DNA of 64,000 nt from Euonymus europaeus (lineage: Eukaryota > Streptophyta > Magnoliopsida > Celastrales > Celastraceae). Shown in pieces: positions 32,008 to 46,560 of this stretch (the first letter of the stretch is position 1; the number at the start of each line of letters is the position of its first letter). The stretch covers positions 12,856,501-12,920,500 of the forward strand of contig OY756967.1 in assembly GCA_963580455.1 (NCBI GenBank). The letters are read 5' to 3'. The position numbers were made by a program, and so were the translations under genes. Below the pieces are notes generated by a model. It saw nothing but the letters and a program-made list of their open reading frames with translations. It did no database searches and had not been told where the DNA came from.

Positions 32008-35000
32008 ACACCGAGCAACTTTGATAGTCCGAAGTTTCTCAACTCTCTCTATGGGGGAGCTTTTAACAGTTTTGTCCATTTGTCATAGAAAGCTGGTGTT
32101 TTGGCATCGAAATAATTTTGGAAGCTCATTTTCGTAAAATTTAACATAAAAGAACAATAAAAAGGGTACACCGAGCAACATTGATTGTTCGAAGTTGCTT
32201 AACTCTTTCTATGGAGGAGCTTTTAACGGTTTTGTCCATTTGTCATAGAAAGTTAATGTTTTGGCATCGAAATAATCTTGGAAGCTTATACTCGTAAAAT
32301 TTGACTTAGTAGAACAATATAAAGTGTACACCGAGCAACTTTGATTGTCCGAAGTTGCTCCACTCTCTCCATGGAGGTGTTTTTAACGGTTTTGTCAATT
32401 TGTCATAGAAAGTTGGTGTTTTGGTATCGAAATAATCCTGGAAGCTCATTTTCGTAAAATTTAACATAGAAGAATAATAAAAATTGTACACCGAGCAACT
32501 TCGATTGTCCGAAGTTGCTCGACTCTCTCTATGGAGGAGCTTTTAACGGTTTTGTCCATTTCTCATAGAAAGTTGGTGTTTTGGCATCGAAATAATCCTG
32601 GAAGCTCATTTTCGTAAAATTTAACTTAGAAGAACAATAAAAAGTGTACACCGAGCAACTTTGATAGTCCGAAGTTTCTCAACTCTCTCTATGGAGGAGC
32701 TTTTAACGGTTTTGTCCATTTGTCATAGAAAGCTGGTGTTTTGGCATCAAAATAATCCTGGAAGCTCATTTTCGTAAAATTTAACGTAAAAGAACAATAA
32801 AAAGGGTACACCGAGCAACATTGATTGTCCGAAGCTGCTCAACTCTTTCTATGGAGGAGCTTCTAACGGTTTTGTCCATTTGTCAAAGAAAGTTAATGTT
32901 TTGGCATCGAAATAATCTTGGAAGCTTATACTCGTAAAATTTGACTTAGTAGAACAATATAAAGTGTACACCGAGCAACTTTGATTGTCCGAAGTTGCTC
33001 GACTCTCTCTATGGAGGAGCTTTTAACGGTCTTCTCCATTTGTCATAGAAAGTTGGTGTTTTGGCATCGAAATAATCCTGGAAGCTCATTTTCGTAAAAT
33101 TTAACTTAGAAGAACAATATAAAGTGTACACCGAGCAACTTTGATAGTCCGAAGTTTCTCAACTCTCTCTATGGAGGAGCTTTTAACGGTTTTGTCCATT
33201 TGTCATAGAAATCTGGTGTTTTGGCATCGAAATAATTTTGGAAGCTCATTTTCGTAAAATTTAACATAAAAGAACAATAAAAGGGTACACCGAGCAACAT
33301 TGATTGCCCGAAGTTGCTCAACTCTTTCTATGGAGGAGCTTTTAACGGTTTTGTCTATTTGTCATAAAAAGTTAAAGTTTTGGCATCGAAATAATCTTGG
33401 AAGCTTATACTCGTAAAATTTGACTTAGTAGAACAATAAAAAGTGTACACCGAGCAACTTTAATTGTCCGAAGTTGCTCAACTCTCTATATGGAGGAGCT
33501 TTTAACGGTTTTGTCCATTTGTCATAGAAAGTTGGTGTTTTGGCATTGAAATAATCCTGGAAGCTCATTTTCGTAAAATTTAACATAAAAGAACAATAAA
33601 AAGTGTACACCGAACAACTTTGATAGTCCGAAGTTGCTCAACTCTCTCTATGGAGCAGCTTTTAACGGTTTTGTCCATTTGTCATAGAAAGTTGGTGTTT
33701 TGACATCGAAATAATCCTGGAAGCTCATTTTCGTAAAATTTAACAAAGAAGAACAATATAAAATGTACACCGAGCAACTTTGATAGTCCGAAGTTGCTCA
33801 ACTCTCTCTATGGAGAAGCTTTTAACGGTTTTGTCCATTTGTCATAGAAAGTTAATGTTTTTGCATCGAAATAATCTTGGAAGCTTATACTCGTAAAATT
33901 TGACTTAGTAGAACAATAAAAAGTGTACACCGAGCAACTTCGATTGTCCGAAGTTGCTCAACTCTCTCTATGGAGGTGTTTTTAACGGTTTTGTCAATTT
34001 GTCATAGAAAGTTGGTGTTTTGGCATCGAAATAATCCTGGAAGCTCATTTTCGTAAAATTTAACATAGAAGAATAATAAAAATTGTACACCGAGCAACTT
34101 CGATTGTCCGAAGTTGCTCGACTCTCTCTATGGAGGAGCTTTTAACGGTTTTGTCCATTTGTCATAGAAAGTTGGTGTTTTGGCATCGAAATAATCCTGG
34201 AAGCTCATTTTCGTAAAATTTAACTTAGAAGAACAATAAAAAGTGTACACCGAGCAACTTTGATAGTCCGAAGTTTCTCAACTCTCTCTATGGAGGAGCT
34301 TTTAACGGTTTTGTCCATTTGTCATAGAAATCTGGTGTTTTGGCATCGAAATAATTTTGGAAGCTCATTTTCGTAAAATTTAACATAAAAGAACAATAAA
34401 AGGGTACACCGAGCAACATTGATTGCCCGAAGTTGCTCAACTCTTTCTATGGAGGAGCTTTTAACGGTTTTGTCTATTTGTCATAAAAAGTTAAAGTTTT
34501 GGCATCGAAATAATCTTGGAAGCTTATACTCGTAAAATTTGACTTAGTAGAACAATAAAAAGTGTACACCGAGCAACTTTAATTGTCCGAAGTTGCTCAA
34601 CTCTCTATATGGAGGAGCTTTTAACGGTTTTGTCCATTTGTCATAGAAAGTTGGTGTTTTGGCATTGAAATAATCCTGGAAGCTCATTTTCGTAAAATTT
34701 AACATAAAAGAACAATAAAAAGTGTACACCGAGCAACTTTGATAGTCCGAAGTTGCTCAACTCTCTCTATGGAGCAGCTTTTAACGGTTTTGTCCATTTG
34801 TCATAGAAAGTTGGTGTTTTGACATCGAAATAATCCTGGAAGCTCATTTTCGTAAAATTTAACAAAGAAGAACAATATAAAATGTACACCGAGCAACTTT
34901 GATAGTCCGAAGTTGCTCAACTCTCTCTATGGAGAAGCTTTTAACGGTTTTGTCCATTTGTCATAGAAAGTTAAAGTTTTTGCATCGAAATAATCTTGGA

Positions 35001-38000
35001 AGCTTATACTCGTAAAATTTGACTTAGTAGAACAATAAAAAGTGTACACCGAGCAACTTCGATTGTCCGAAGTTGCTCAACTCTCTCTATGGAGGTGTTT
35101 TTAACGGTTTTGTCAATTTGTCATAGAAAGTTGGTGTTTTGGCATCGAAATAATCCTGGAAGCTCATTTTCGTAAAATTTAACATAGAAGAATAATAAAA
35201 ATTGTACACCGAGCAACTTCGATTGTCCGAAGTTGCTCGACTCTCTCTATGGAGGAGCTTTTAACGGTTTTGTCCATTTGTCATAGAAAGTTGGTGTTTT
35301 GGCATCGAAATAATCCTGGAAGCTCATTTTCGTAAAATTTAACTTAGAAGAACAATAAAAAGTGTACACCGAGCAACTTTGATAGTCCGAAGTTTCTCAA
35401 CTCTCTCTATGGAGGAGCTTTTAACGGTTTTGTCCATTTGTCATAGAAAGCTGGTGTTTTGGCATCAAAATAATCCTGGAAGCTCATTTTCGTAAAATTT
35501 AACGTAAAAGAACAATAAAAAGGGTACACCGAGCAACATTGATTGTCCGAAGCTGCTCAACTCTTTCTATGGAGGAGCTTCTAACGGTTTTGTCCATTTG
35601 TCAAAGAAAGTTAATGTTTTGGCATCGAAATAATCTTGGAAGCTTATACTCGTAAAATTTGACTTAGTAGAACAATATAAAGTGTACACCGAGCAACTTT
35701 GATTGTCCGAAGTTGCTCGACTCTCTCTATGGAGGAGCTTTTAACGGTTTTCTCCATTTGTCATAGAAAGTTGGTGTTTTGGCACCGAAATAATCCTGTA
35801 AGCTTATTTTCGTAAAATTTAACATAGAACAACAATAAAAAGTGTACACCGAGAAACTTTGATAGTCCGAAGTTGCTCAACTCTCTCTATGGAGGAGCTT
35901 TTAACGGTTTTGTCCATTTGTCATAGAAAGTTGGTGTTTTGGCATCGAAATAATCCTGGAAGCTCATTTTCGTAAAATTTAATATAGAAGAACAATATAA
36001 AGTGAACACCGAGCAACTTTGATAGTCCGAAGTTGCTGAACTCTCTCTATGGAGGAGCTTTTAACGGTTTTGTCAATTTGTCATAGAAAGTTGGTGTTTT
36101 GGCATCGAAATAATCGTGCAAGCAGATTTTCGTAAAATTTAACATAAAAGAACAATAAAATGTGTACACCGAGCAATTTTGATTATCCGATGTTGCTCAA
36201 CTCTTTCTATGGAGGAGCTTTTAACGGTTTTGTCCATTCGTCATAGAAAGTTAATGTTTTGGCATCGAAATAATCTTGGAAGCTTATACTCGTAAAATTT
36301 GACTTAGTAGAACAATATAAAGTGTACACCGAGCAACTTTGATTGTCCAAAGTTGCTCAACTATCTCTATGGAGGTGTTTTTAACGGTTTTGTCAATTTG
36401 TCATAGAAATGTGGTGTTTTGTCATCGAAATAATCCTGGAAGCTCATTTTCGTAAAATTTAACATAGAAGAATAATAAAAAGTGTACACCGAGCAACTTC
36501 GATTGTCCGAAGTTGCTCGACTCTCTCTATGGAGGAGCTTTTAACGGTTTTGTCCATTTGTCATAGAAAGTTGGTGTTTTGGCATCGAAATAATCCTGGA
36601 AGCTCATTTTCGTAAAATTTAACTTAGAAGAACAATAAAAAGTGTACACCGAGCAACTTTGATAGTCCGAAGTTTCTCAACTCTCTCTATGGAGGAGCTT
36701 TTAACGGTTTTGTCCATTTTTCATAAAAAGTTGGTGTTTTGGCATCGAAATAATCCTGGAAGCTCATTTTCGTAAAATTTAACTTAGAAGAACAATAAAA
36801 AGTGTACACCGAGCAACTTTGATTGTCCGAAGTTTCTCAACTCTCTCTATGGAGGAGCTTTTAACGGTTTTGTCCATTTGTCATAGAAATCTGGTGTTTT
36901 GGCATCGAAATAATTTTGGAAGCTCATTTTCGTAAAATTTAACATAAAAGAACAATAAAAGGGTACACCGAGCAACATTGATTGCCCGAAGTTGCTCAAC
37001 TCTTTCTATGGAGGAGCTTTTAACGGTTTTGTCTATTTGTCATAAAAAGTTAAAGTTTTGGCATCGAAATAATCTTGGAAGCTTATACTCGTAAAATTTG
37101 ACTTAGTAGAACAATAAAAAGTGTACACCGAGCAACTTTAATAGTCCGAAGTTGCTCAACTCTCTATATGGAGGAGCTTTTAACGGTTTTGTCCATTTGT
37201 CATAGAAAGTTGGTGTTTTGGCATTGAAATAATCCTGGAAGCTCATTTTCGTAAAATTTAACATAAAAGAACAATAAAAAGTGTACACCGAGCAACTTTG
37301 ATAGTCCGAAGTTGCTCAACTCTCTCTATGGAGCAGCTTTTAACGGTTTTGTCCATTTGTCATAGAAAGTTGGTGTTTTGACATCGAAATAATCCTGGAA
37401 GCTCATTTTCGTAAAATTTAACAAAGAACAACAATATAAAATGTACACCGAGCAACTTTGATAGTCCGAAGTTGCTCAACTCTCTCTATGGAGAAGCTTT
37501 TAACGGTTTTGTCCATTTGTCATAGAAAGTTAATGTTTTTGCATCGAAATAATCCTGGAAGCTCATTTTCGTAAAATTTAACTTAGAAGAACAATAAAAA
37601 GTGTACACCGAGCAACTTTGGTAGTCCGAAGTTTCTCAACTCTCTCTATGGAGGAGCTTTTAACGGTTTTGTCCATTTGTCATAAAAAGTTGGTGTTTTG
37701 GCATCGAAATAATTCTGGAAGCTCAATTTCGTAAAATTTAACTTAGAAGAACAATAAAAAGTGTACACCGAGCAACTTTGATAGTACGAAGTTTCTCAAC
37801 TCTCTCTATGGAGGAGCTTTTAAAGGTTTTGTCCATTTGTCATAGAAAGCTGGTGTTTTGGCATCGAAATAATCCTGGAAGCTCATTTTTGTAAAATTTA
37901 ACATAAAAGAACAATAAAAAGGGTACACCGAGCAATATTCATTGTCCGAAGTTGCTCAACTCTTTCTATGAAGGACCTTCTAACGGTTTTGTCCATTTGT

Positions 38001-38563
38001 CATAGAAAGTTAATGTTTTGGCATCGAAATAATCTTGGAAGCTTATACTCGTAAAATTTGACTTAGTAGAACAATATAAAGTGTACACCGAGCAACTTTG
38101 ATTGTCCGAAGTTGCTCGACTCTCTCTATGGAGGAGCTTTCAACGGTTTTCTCCATTTGTCATAGAAAGTTGGTGTTTTGGCATCGAAATAATCCTGGAA
38201 GCTCATTTTCGTAAAATTTAACTTAGAAGAACAATATAAAGTGTACACCGAGCAACTTTGATAGTCCGAAGTTTCCCAACTCTCTCTATGGAGGAGCTTT
38301 TAACGGTTTTGTCCATTTGTCATAGAAATCTGGTGTTTTGGCATCGAAATAATTTTGGAAGCTCATTTTCGTAAAATTTAACATAAAAGAACAATAAAAG
38401 GGTACACCGAGCAACATTGATTGCCCGAAGTTGCTCAACTCTTTCTATGGAGGAGCTTTTAACGGTTTTGTCTATTTGTCATAAAAAGTTAAAGTTTTGG
38501 CATCGAAATAATCTTGGAAGCTTATACTCGTAAAATTTGACTTAGTAGAACAATAAAAAGTGT

Positions 38564-41500
38564 ACACCGAGCAACTTTAATAGTCCGAAGTTGCTCAACT
38601 CTCTATATGGAGGAGCTTTTAACGGTTTTGTCCATTTGTCATAGAAAGTTGGTGTTTTGGCATTGAAATAATCCTGGAAGCTCATTTTCGTAAAATTTAA
38701 CATAAAAGAACAATAAAAAGTGTACACCGAGCAACTTTGATAGTCCGAAGTTGCTCAACTCTCTCTATGGAGCAGCTTTTAACGGTTTTGTCCATTTGTC
38801 ATAGAAAGTTGGTGTTTTGACATCGAAATAATCCTGGAAGCTCATTTTCGTAAAATTTAACAAAGAAGAACAATATAAAATGTACGCCGAGCAACTTTGA
38901 TAGTCCGAAGTTGCTCAACTCTCTCTATGGAGAAGCTTTTAACGGTTTTGTCCATTTGTCATAGAAAGTTAATGTTTTTGCATCGAAATAATCTTGGAAG
39001 CTTATACTCGTAAAATTTGACTTAGTAGAACAATAAAAAGTGTACACCGAGCAACTTCGATTGTCCGAAGTTGCTCAACTCTCTCTATGGAGGTGTTTTT
39101 AACGGTTTTGTCAATTTGTCATAGAAAGTTGGTGTTTTGGCATCGAAATAATCCTGGAAGCTCATTTTCGTAAAATTTAACATAGAAGAATAATAAAAAT
39201 TGTACACCGAGAAACTTCGATTGTCCGAAGTTGCTCGACTCTCTCTATGGAGGAGCTTTTAACGGTTTTGTCCATTTGTCATAGAAAGGTGGTGTTTTGG
39301 CATCGAAATAATCCTGGAAGCTCATTTTCTTAAAATTTAACTTAGAAGAACAATAAAAATTGTACACCGAGCAACTTTGATAGTCCGAAGTTTCTCAACT
39401 CTCTCTATGGAGGAGCTTTTAACGGTTTTGTCCATTTGTCATAGAAAGCTGGTGTTTTGGCATCAAAATAATCCTGGAAGCTCATTTTCGTAAAATTTAA
39501 CGTAAAAGAACAATAAAAAGGGTACACCGAGCAACATTGATTGTCCGAAGCTGCTCAACTCTTTCTATGGAGGAGCTTCTAACGATTTTGTCCATTTGTC
39601 AAAGAAAGTTAATGTTTTGGCATCGAAATAATCTTGGAAGCTTATACTCGTAAAATTTGACTTAGTAGAACAATATAAAGTGTACACCGAGCAACTTTGA
39701 TTGTCCGAAGTTGCTCGACTCTCTCTATGGAGGAGCTTTTAACGGTTTTCTCCATTTGTCATAGAAAGTTGGTGTTTCGTCACCGAAATAATCCTGAAAG
39801 CTTATTTTCGTAAAATTTAACATAGAAGAACAATAAAAAGTGTACACCGAGAAACTTTGATAGTCCGAAGTTGCTCAACTCTCTCTATGGAGGAGCTTTT
39901 AACGGTTTTGTCCATTTGTCATAGAAAGTTGGTGTTTTGGCATCGAAATAATCCTGGAAGCTCATTTTCGTAAAATTTAATATAGAAGAACAATATAAAG
40001 TGAACACCGAGCAACTTTGATAGTCCGAAGTTGCTGAACTCTCTCTATGGAGGAGCTTTTAACGGTTTTGTCAATTTGTCATAGAAAGTTGGTGTTTTGG
40101 CATCGAAATAATCGTGCAAGCAGATTTTCGTAAAATTTAACATAAAAGAACAATAAAATGTGTACACCGAGCAATTTTGATTATCCGATGTTGCTCAACT
40201 CTTTCTATGGAGGAGCTTTTAACGGTTTTGTCCATTCGTCATAGAAAGTTAATGTTTTGGCATCGAAATAATCTTGGAAGCTTATACTCGTAAAATTTGA
40301 CTTAGTAGAACAATATAAAGTGTACACCGAGCAACTTTGATTGTCCAAAGTTGCTTAACTATCTCTATGGAGGTGTTTTTAACGGTTTTGTCAATTTGTC
40401 ATAGAAATGTGGTGTTTTGTCATCGAAATAATCCTGGAAGCTCATTTTCGTAAAATTTAACATAGAAGAATAATAAAAAGTGTACACCGAGCAACTTCGA
40501 TTGTCCGAAGTTGCTTGACTCTCTCTATGGAGGAGCTTTTAACGGTTTTGTCCATTTGTCATAGAAAGTTGGTGTTTTGGCATCGAAAAAATCCTGGAAG
40601 CTCATTTTCGTAAAATTTAACTTAGAAGAACAATAAAAAGTGTACACCGAGCAACTTTGATAGTCCGAAGTTTCTCAACTCTCTCTATGGAGGAGCTTTT
40701 AACGGTTTTGTCCATTTTTCATAAAAAGTTGGTGTTTTGGCATCGAAATAATCCTGGAAGCTCATTTTCGTAAAATTTAACTTAGAAGAACAATAAAAAG
40801 TGTACACCGAGCAACTTTGATTGTCCGAAGTTTCTCAACTCTCTCTATGGAGGAGCTTTTAACGGTTTTGTCCATTTGTCATAGAAAGCCGGTGTTTTGG
40901 CATCGAAATAATCCTGGAAGCTCATTTTTGTAAAATTTAACATAAAAAAACAATAAAAAGGGTACACCGAGCAATATTCATTGTCCGAAGTTGCTCAACT
41001 CTTTCTATGAAGGAGCTTCTAACGGTTTTGTCCATTTGTCATAGAAAGTTAATGTTTTGGCATCGAAATAATCTTGGAAGCTTATACTCGTAAAATTTGA
41101 CTTAGTAGAACAATATAAAGTGTACACCGAGCAACTTTGATTGTCCGAAGTTGCTCGACTCTCTCTATGGAGGAGCTTTTAACGGTTTTCTCCATTTGTC
41201 ATAGAAAGTTGGTGTTTTGGCATCGAAATAATCCTGGAAGCTCATTTTCGTAAAATTTAACTTAGAAGAACAATATAAAGTGTACACCGAGCAACTTTGA
41301 TAGTCCGAAGTTTCTCAACTCTCTCTATGGAGGAGCTTTTAACGGTTTTGTCCATTTGTCATAGAAATCTGGTGTTTTGGCATCGAAATAATTTTGGAAG
41401 CTCATTTTCGTAAAATTTAACATAAAAGAACAATAAAAGGGTACACCGAGCAACATTGATTGCCCGAAGTTGCTCAACTCTTTCTATGGAGGAGCTTTTA

Positions 41501-41602
41501 ACGGTTTTGTCTATTTGTCATAAAAAGTTAAAGTTTTGGCATCGAAATAATCTTGGAAGCTTATACTCGTAAAATTTGACTTAGTAGAACAATAAAAAGT
41601 GT
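38564..41602 (+). repeat. 19-mer higher-order unit, copy 1 (3,039 bp)
   Basis: Full-length unit of 19 monomers, one of them 159 bp. It aligns to 41603-44641 without indels as far as I can see. An example of a difference is GTTTCGTCACC near 39,775 against GTTTTGGCACC near 42,814. Confidence 0.88.
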
Positions 41603-44600
41603 ACACCGAGCAACTTTAATAGTCCGAAGTTGCTCAACTCTCTATATGGAGGAGCTTTTAACGGTTTTGTCCATTTGTCATAGAAAGTTGGTGTTTTGGC
41701 ATTGAAATAATCCTGGAAGCTCATTTTCGTAAAATTTAACATAAAAGAACAATAAAAAGTGTACACCGAGCAACTTTGATAGTCCGAAGTTGCTCAACTC
41801 TCTCTATGGAGCAGCTTTTAACGGTTTTGTCCATTTGTCATAGAAAGTTGGTGTTTTGACATCGAAATAATCCTGGAAGCTCATTTTCGTAAAATTTAAC
41901 AAAGAAGAACAATATAAAATGTACACCGAGCAACTTTGATAGTCCGAAGTTGCTCAACTCTCTCTATGGAGAAGCTTTTAACGGTTTTGTCCATTTGTCA
42001 TAGAAAGTTAATGTTTTTGCATCGAAATAATCTTGGAAGCTTATACTCGTAAAATTTGACTTAGTAGAACAATAAAAAGTGTACACCGAGCAACTTCGAT
42101 TGTCCGAAGTTGCTCAACTCTCTCTATGGAGGTGTTTTTAACGGTTTTGTCAATTTGTCATAGAAAGTTGGTGTTTTGGCATCGAAATAATCCTGGAAGC
42201 TCATTTTCGTAAAATTTAACAGAGAAGAATAATAAAAATTGTACACCGAGCAACTTCGATTGTCCGAAGTTGCTCGACTCTCTCTATGGAGGAGCTTTTA
42301 ACGGTTTTGTCCATTTGTCATAGAAAGTTGGTGTTTTGGCATCGAAATAATCCTGGAAGCTCATTTTCGTAAAATTTAACTTAGAAGAACAATAAAAAGT
42401 GTACACCGAGCAACTTTGATAGTCCGAAGTTTCTCAACTCTCTCTATGGAGGAGCTTTTAACGGTTTTGTCCATTTGTCATAGAAAGCTGGTGTTTTGGC
42501 ATCAAAATAATCCTGGAAGCTCATTTTCGTAAAATTTAACGTAAAAGAACAATAAAAAGGGTACACCGAGCAACATTGATTGTCCGAAGCTGCTCAACTC
42601 TTTCTATGGAGGAGCTTCTAACGGTTTTGTCCATTTGTCAAAGAAAGTTAATGTTTTGGCATCGAAATAATCTTGGAAGCTTATACTCGTAAAATTTGAC
42701 TTAGTAGAACAATATAAAGTGTACACCGAGCAACTTTGATTGTCCGAAGTTGCTCGACTCTCTCTATGGAGGAGCTTTTAACGGTTTTCTCCATTTGTCA
42801 TAGAAAGTTGGTGTTTTGGCACCGAAATAATCCTGAAAGCTTATTTTCGTAAAATTTAACATAGAAGAACAATAAAAAGTGTACACCGAGAAACTTTGAT
42901 AGTCCGAAGTTGCTCAACTCTCTCTATGGAGGAGCTTTTAACGGTTTTGTCCATTTGTCATAGAAAGTTGGTGTTTTGGCATCGAAATAATCCTGGAAGC
43001 TCATTTTCGTAAAATTTAATATAGAAGAACAATATAAAGTGAACACCGAGCAACTTTGATAGTCCGAAGTTGCTGAACTCTCTCTATGGAGGAGCTTTTA
43101 ACGATTTTGTCAATTTGTCATAGAAAGTTGGTGTTTTGGCATCGAAATAATCGTGCAAGCAGATTTTCGTAAAATTTAACATAAAAGAACAATAAAATGT
43201 GTACACCGAGCAATTTTGATTATCCGATGTTGCTCAACTCTTTCTATGGAGGAGCTTTTAACGGTTTTGTCCATTCGTCATAGAAAGTTAATGTTTTGGC
43301 ATCGAAATAATCTTGGAAGCTTATACTCGTAAAATTTGACTTAGTAGAACAATATAAAGTGTACACCGAGCAACTTTGATTGTCCAAAGTTGCTTAACTA
43401 TCTCTATGGAGGTGTTTTTAACGGTTTTGTCAATTTGTCATAGAAATGTGGTGTTTTGTCATCGAAATAATCCTGGAAGCTCATTTTCGTAAAATTTAAC
43501 ATAGAAGAATAATAAAAAGTGTACACCGAGCAACTTCGATTGTCCGAAGTTGCTCGACTCTCTCTATGGAGGAGCTTTTAACGGTTTTGTCCATTTGTCA
43601 TAGAAAGTTGGTGTTTTGGCATCGAAAAAATCCTGGAAGCTCATTTTCGTAAAATTTAACTTAGAAGAACAATAAAAAGTGTACACCGAGCAACTTTGAT
43701 AGTCCGAAGTTTCTCAACTCTCTCTATGGAGGAGCTTTTAACGGTTTTGTCCATTTTTCATAAAAAGTTGGTGTTTTGGCATCGAAATAATCCTGGAAGC
43801 TCATTTTCGTAAAATTTAACTTAGAAGAACAATAAAAAGTGTACAGCGAGCAACTTTGATTGTCCGAAGTTTCTCAACTCTCTCTATGGAGGAGCTTTTA
43901 ACGGTTTTGTCCATTTGTCATAGAAAGCCGGTGTTTTGGCATCGAAATAATCCTGGAAGCTCATTTTTGTAAAATTTAACATAAAAAAACAATAAAAAGG
44001 GTACACCGAGCAATATTCATTGTCCGAAGTTGCTCAACTCTTTCTATGAAGGAGCTTCTAACGGTTTTGTCCATTTGTCATAGAAAGTTAATGTTTTGGC
44101 ATCGAAATAATCTTGGAAGCTTATACTCGTAAAATTTGACTTAGTAGAACAATATAAAGTGTACACCGAGCAACTTTGATTGTCCGAAGTTGCTCGACTC
44201 TCTCTATGGAGGAGCTTTTAACGGTTTTCTCCATTTGTCATAGAAAGTTGGTGTTTTGGCATCGAAATAATCCTGGAAGCTCATTTTCGTAAAATTTAAC
44301 TTAGAAGAACAATATAAAGTGTACACCGAGCAACTTTGATAGTCCGAAGTTTCTCAACTCTCTCTATGGAGGAGCTTTTAACGGTTTTGTCCATTTGTCA
44401 TAGAAATCTGGTGTTTTGGCATCGAAATAATTTTGGAAGCTCATTTTCGTAAAATTTAACATAAAAGAACAATAAAACGGTACACCGAGCAACATTGATT
44501 GCCCGAAGTTGCTCAACTCTTTCTATGGAGGAGCTTTTAACGGTTTTGTCTATTTGTCATAAAAAGTTAAAGTTTTGGCATCGAAATAATCTTGGAAGCT

Positions 44601-44641
44601 TATACTCGTAAAATTTGACTTATTAGAACAATAAAAAGTGT
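41603..44641 (+). repeat. 19-mer higher-order unit, copy 2 (3,039 bp)
   Basis: Direct tandem copy of 38564-41602. The shorter 16-mer (34566-37124) and 9-mers (37125-38563 and 44642-46080) contain subsets of the same monomers in the same order, so they are deletion forms of this unit or its precursors. Confidence 0.88.
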
Positions 44642-46560
44642 ACACCGAGCAACTTTAATAGTCCGAAGTTGCTCAACTCTCTATATGGAGGAGCTTTTAA
44701 CGGTTTTGTCCATTTGTCATAGAAAGTTGGTGTTTTGGCATTGAAATAATCCTGGAAGCTCTTTTTCGTAAAATTTAACATAAAAGAACAATAAAAAGTG
44801 TACACCGAGCAACTTTGATAGTCCGAAGTTGCTCAACTCTCTCTATGGAGCAGCTTTTAACGGTTTTGTCCATTTGTCATAGAAAGTTGGTGTTTTGACA
44901 TCGAAATAATCCTGGAAGCTCATTTTCGTAAAATTTAACAAAGAACAACAATATAAAATGTACACCGAGCAACTTTGATAGTCCGAAGTTGCTCAACTCT
45001 CTCTATGGAGAAGCTTTTAACGGTTTTGTCCATTTGTCATAGAAAGTTAATGTTTTTGCATCGAAATAATCCTGGAAGCTCATTTTCGTAAAATTTAACT
45101 TAGAAGAACAATAAAAAGTGTACACCGAGCAACTTTGATAGTCCGAAGTTTCTCAACTCTCTCTATGGAGGAGCTTTTAGCGGTTTTGTCCATTTGTCAT
45201 AAAAAGTTGGTGTTTTGGCATCGAAATAATCCTGGAAGCTCATTTTCGTAAAATTTAACTTAGAAGAACAATAAAAAGTGTACACCGAGCAACTTTGATA
45301 GTCCGAAGTTTCTCAACTCTCTCTATGGAGGAGCTTTTAAAGGTTTTGTCCATTTGTCATAGAAAGCTGGTGTTTTGGCATCGAAATAATCCTGGAAGCT
45401 CATTTTTGTAAAATTTAACATAAAAGAACAATAAAAAGGGTACACCGAGCAATATTCATTGTCCGAAGTTGCTCAACTCTTTCTATGAAGGACCTTCTAA
45501 CGGTTTTGTCCATTTGTCATAGAAAGTTAATGTTTTGGCATCGAAATAATCTTGGAAGCTTATACTCGTAAAATTTGACTTAGTAGAACAATATAAAGTG
45601 TACACCGAGCAACTTTGATTGTCCGAAGTTGCTCGACTCTCTCTATGGAGGAGCTTTAAACGGTTTTCTCCATTTGTCATAGAAAGTTGGTGTTTTGGCA
45701 TCGAAATAATCCTGGAAGCTCATTTTCGTAAAATTTAACTTAGAAGAACAATATAAAGTGTACACCGAGCAACTTTGATAGTCCGAAGTTTCTCAACTCT
45801 CTCTATGGAGGAGCTTTTAACGGTTTTGTCCATTTGTCATAGAAATCTGGTGTTTTGGCATCGAAATAATTTTGGAAGCTCATTTTCGTAAAATTTAACA
45901 TAAAAGAACAATAAAAGGGTACACCGAGCAACATTGATTGCCCGAAGTTGCTCAACTCTTTCTATGGAGGAGCTTTTAACGGTTTTGTCTATTTGTCATA
46001 AAAAGTTAAAGTTTTGGCATCGAAATAATCTTGGAAGCCTATACTCGTAAAATTTGACTTAGTAGAACAATAAAAAGTGTACACCGAGCAACTTTAATAG
46101 TCCGAAGTTGCTCAACTCTCTATATGGAGGAGCTTTTTAACGGTTTTTTCCATTTGTCATAGAAAGTTGGTGTTTTGGCATTGAAATAATCCTGGAAGCT
46201 CATTTTCGTAAAATTTAACATAAAAGAACAATAAAAAGTGTACACCGAGCAACTTTGATAGTCCGAAGTTGCTCAACTCTCTCTATGGAGCAGCTTTTAA
46301 CGGTTTTGTCCATTTGTCATAGAAAGTTGGTGTTTTGACATCGAAATAATCCTGGAAGCTCATTTTCGTAAAATTTAACAAAGAAGAACAATATAAAATG
46401 TACACCGAGCAACTTTGATAGTCCGAAGTTGCTCAACTCTCTCTATGGAGAAGCTTTTAACGGTTTTGTCCATTTGTCATAGAAAGTTAATGTTTTTGCA
46501 TCGAAATAATCTTGGAAGCTTATACTCGTAAAATTTGACTTAGTAGAACAATAAAAGTGT

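Larger units (their letters stand above)
32008..46560 (+). repeat. Block E: satellite array with 19-mer higher-order repeat
   Basis: About 91 monomers. A diagnostic monomer with CTTTAAT and CTCTATATGGAGG begins at 33447, 34566, 37125, 38564, 41603, 44642 and 46081. Spacings are 1,119, 2,559, 1,439, 3,039, 3,039 and 1,439 bp, all multiples of 160 less 1. The missing base is always in one monomer with AATAAAAGGGTACACC (AATAAAACGGTACACC near 44,475). Copies are highly similar at equivalent places. No gene is visible; the 60-61 residue minus-strand ORF that recurs here is the same repeat read each time. Confidence 0.95.

Noticed and set aside
33425..46250. A minus-strand ORF of about 61 codons that recurs seven times, as well as other 60-114 codon ORFs in the satellite
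   Set aside because: They are the same monomers read in antisense. The monomer is 160 bp, not a multiple of three, so the frame changes with each monomer and the ORFs end in different ways. There is no sign of coding constraint, and the recurrence is explained by the higher-order repeat.
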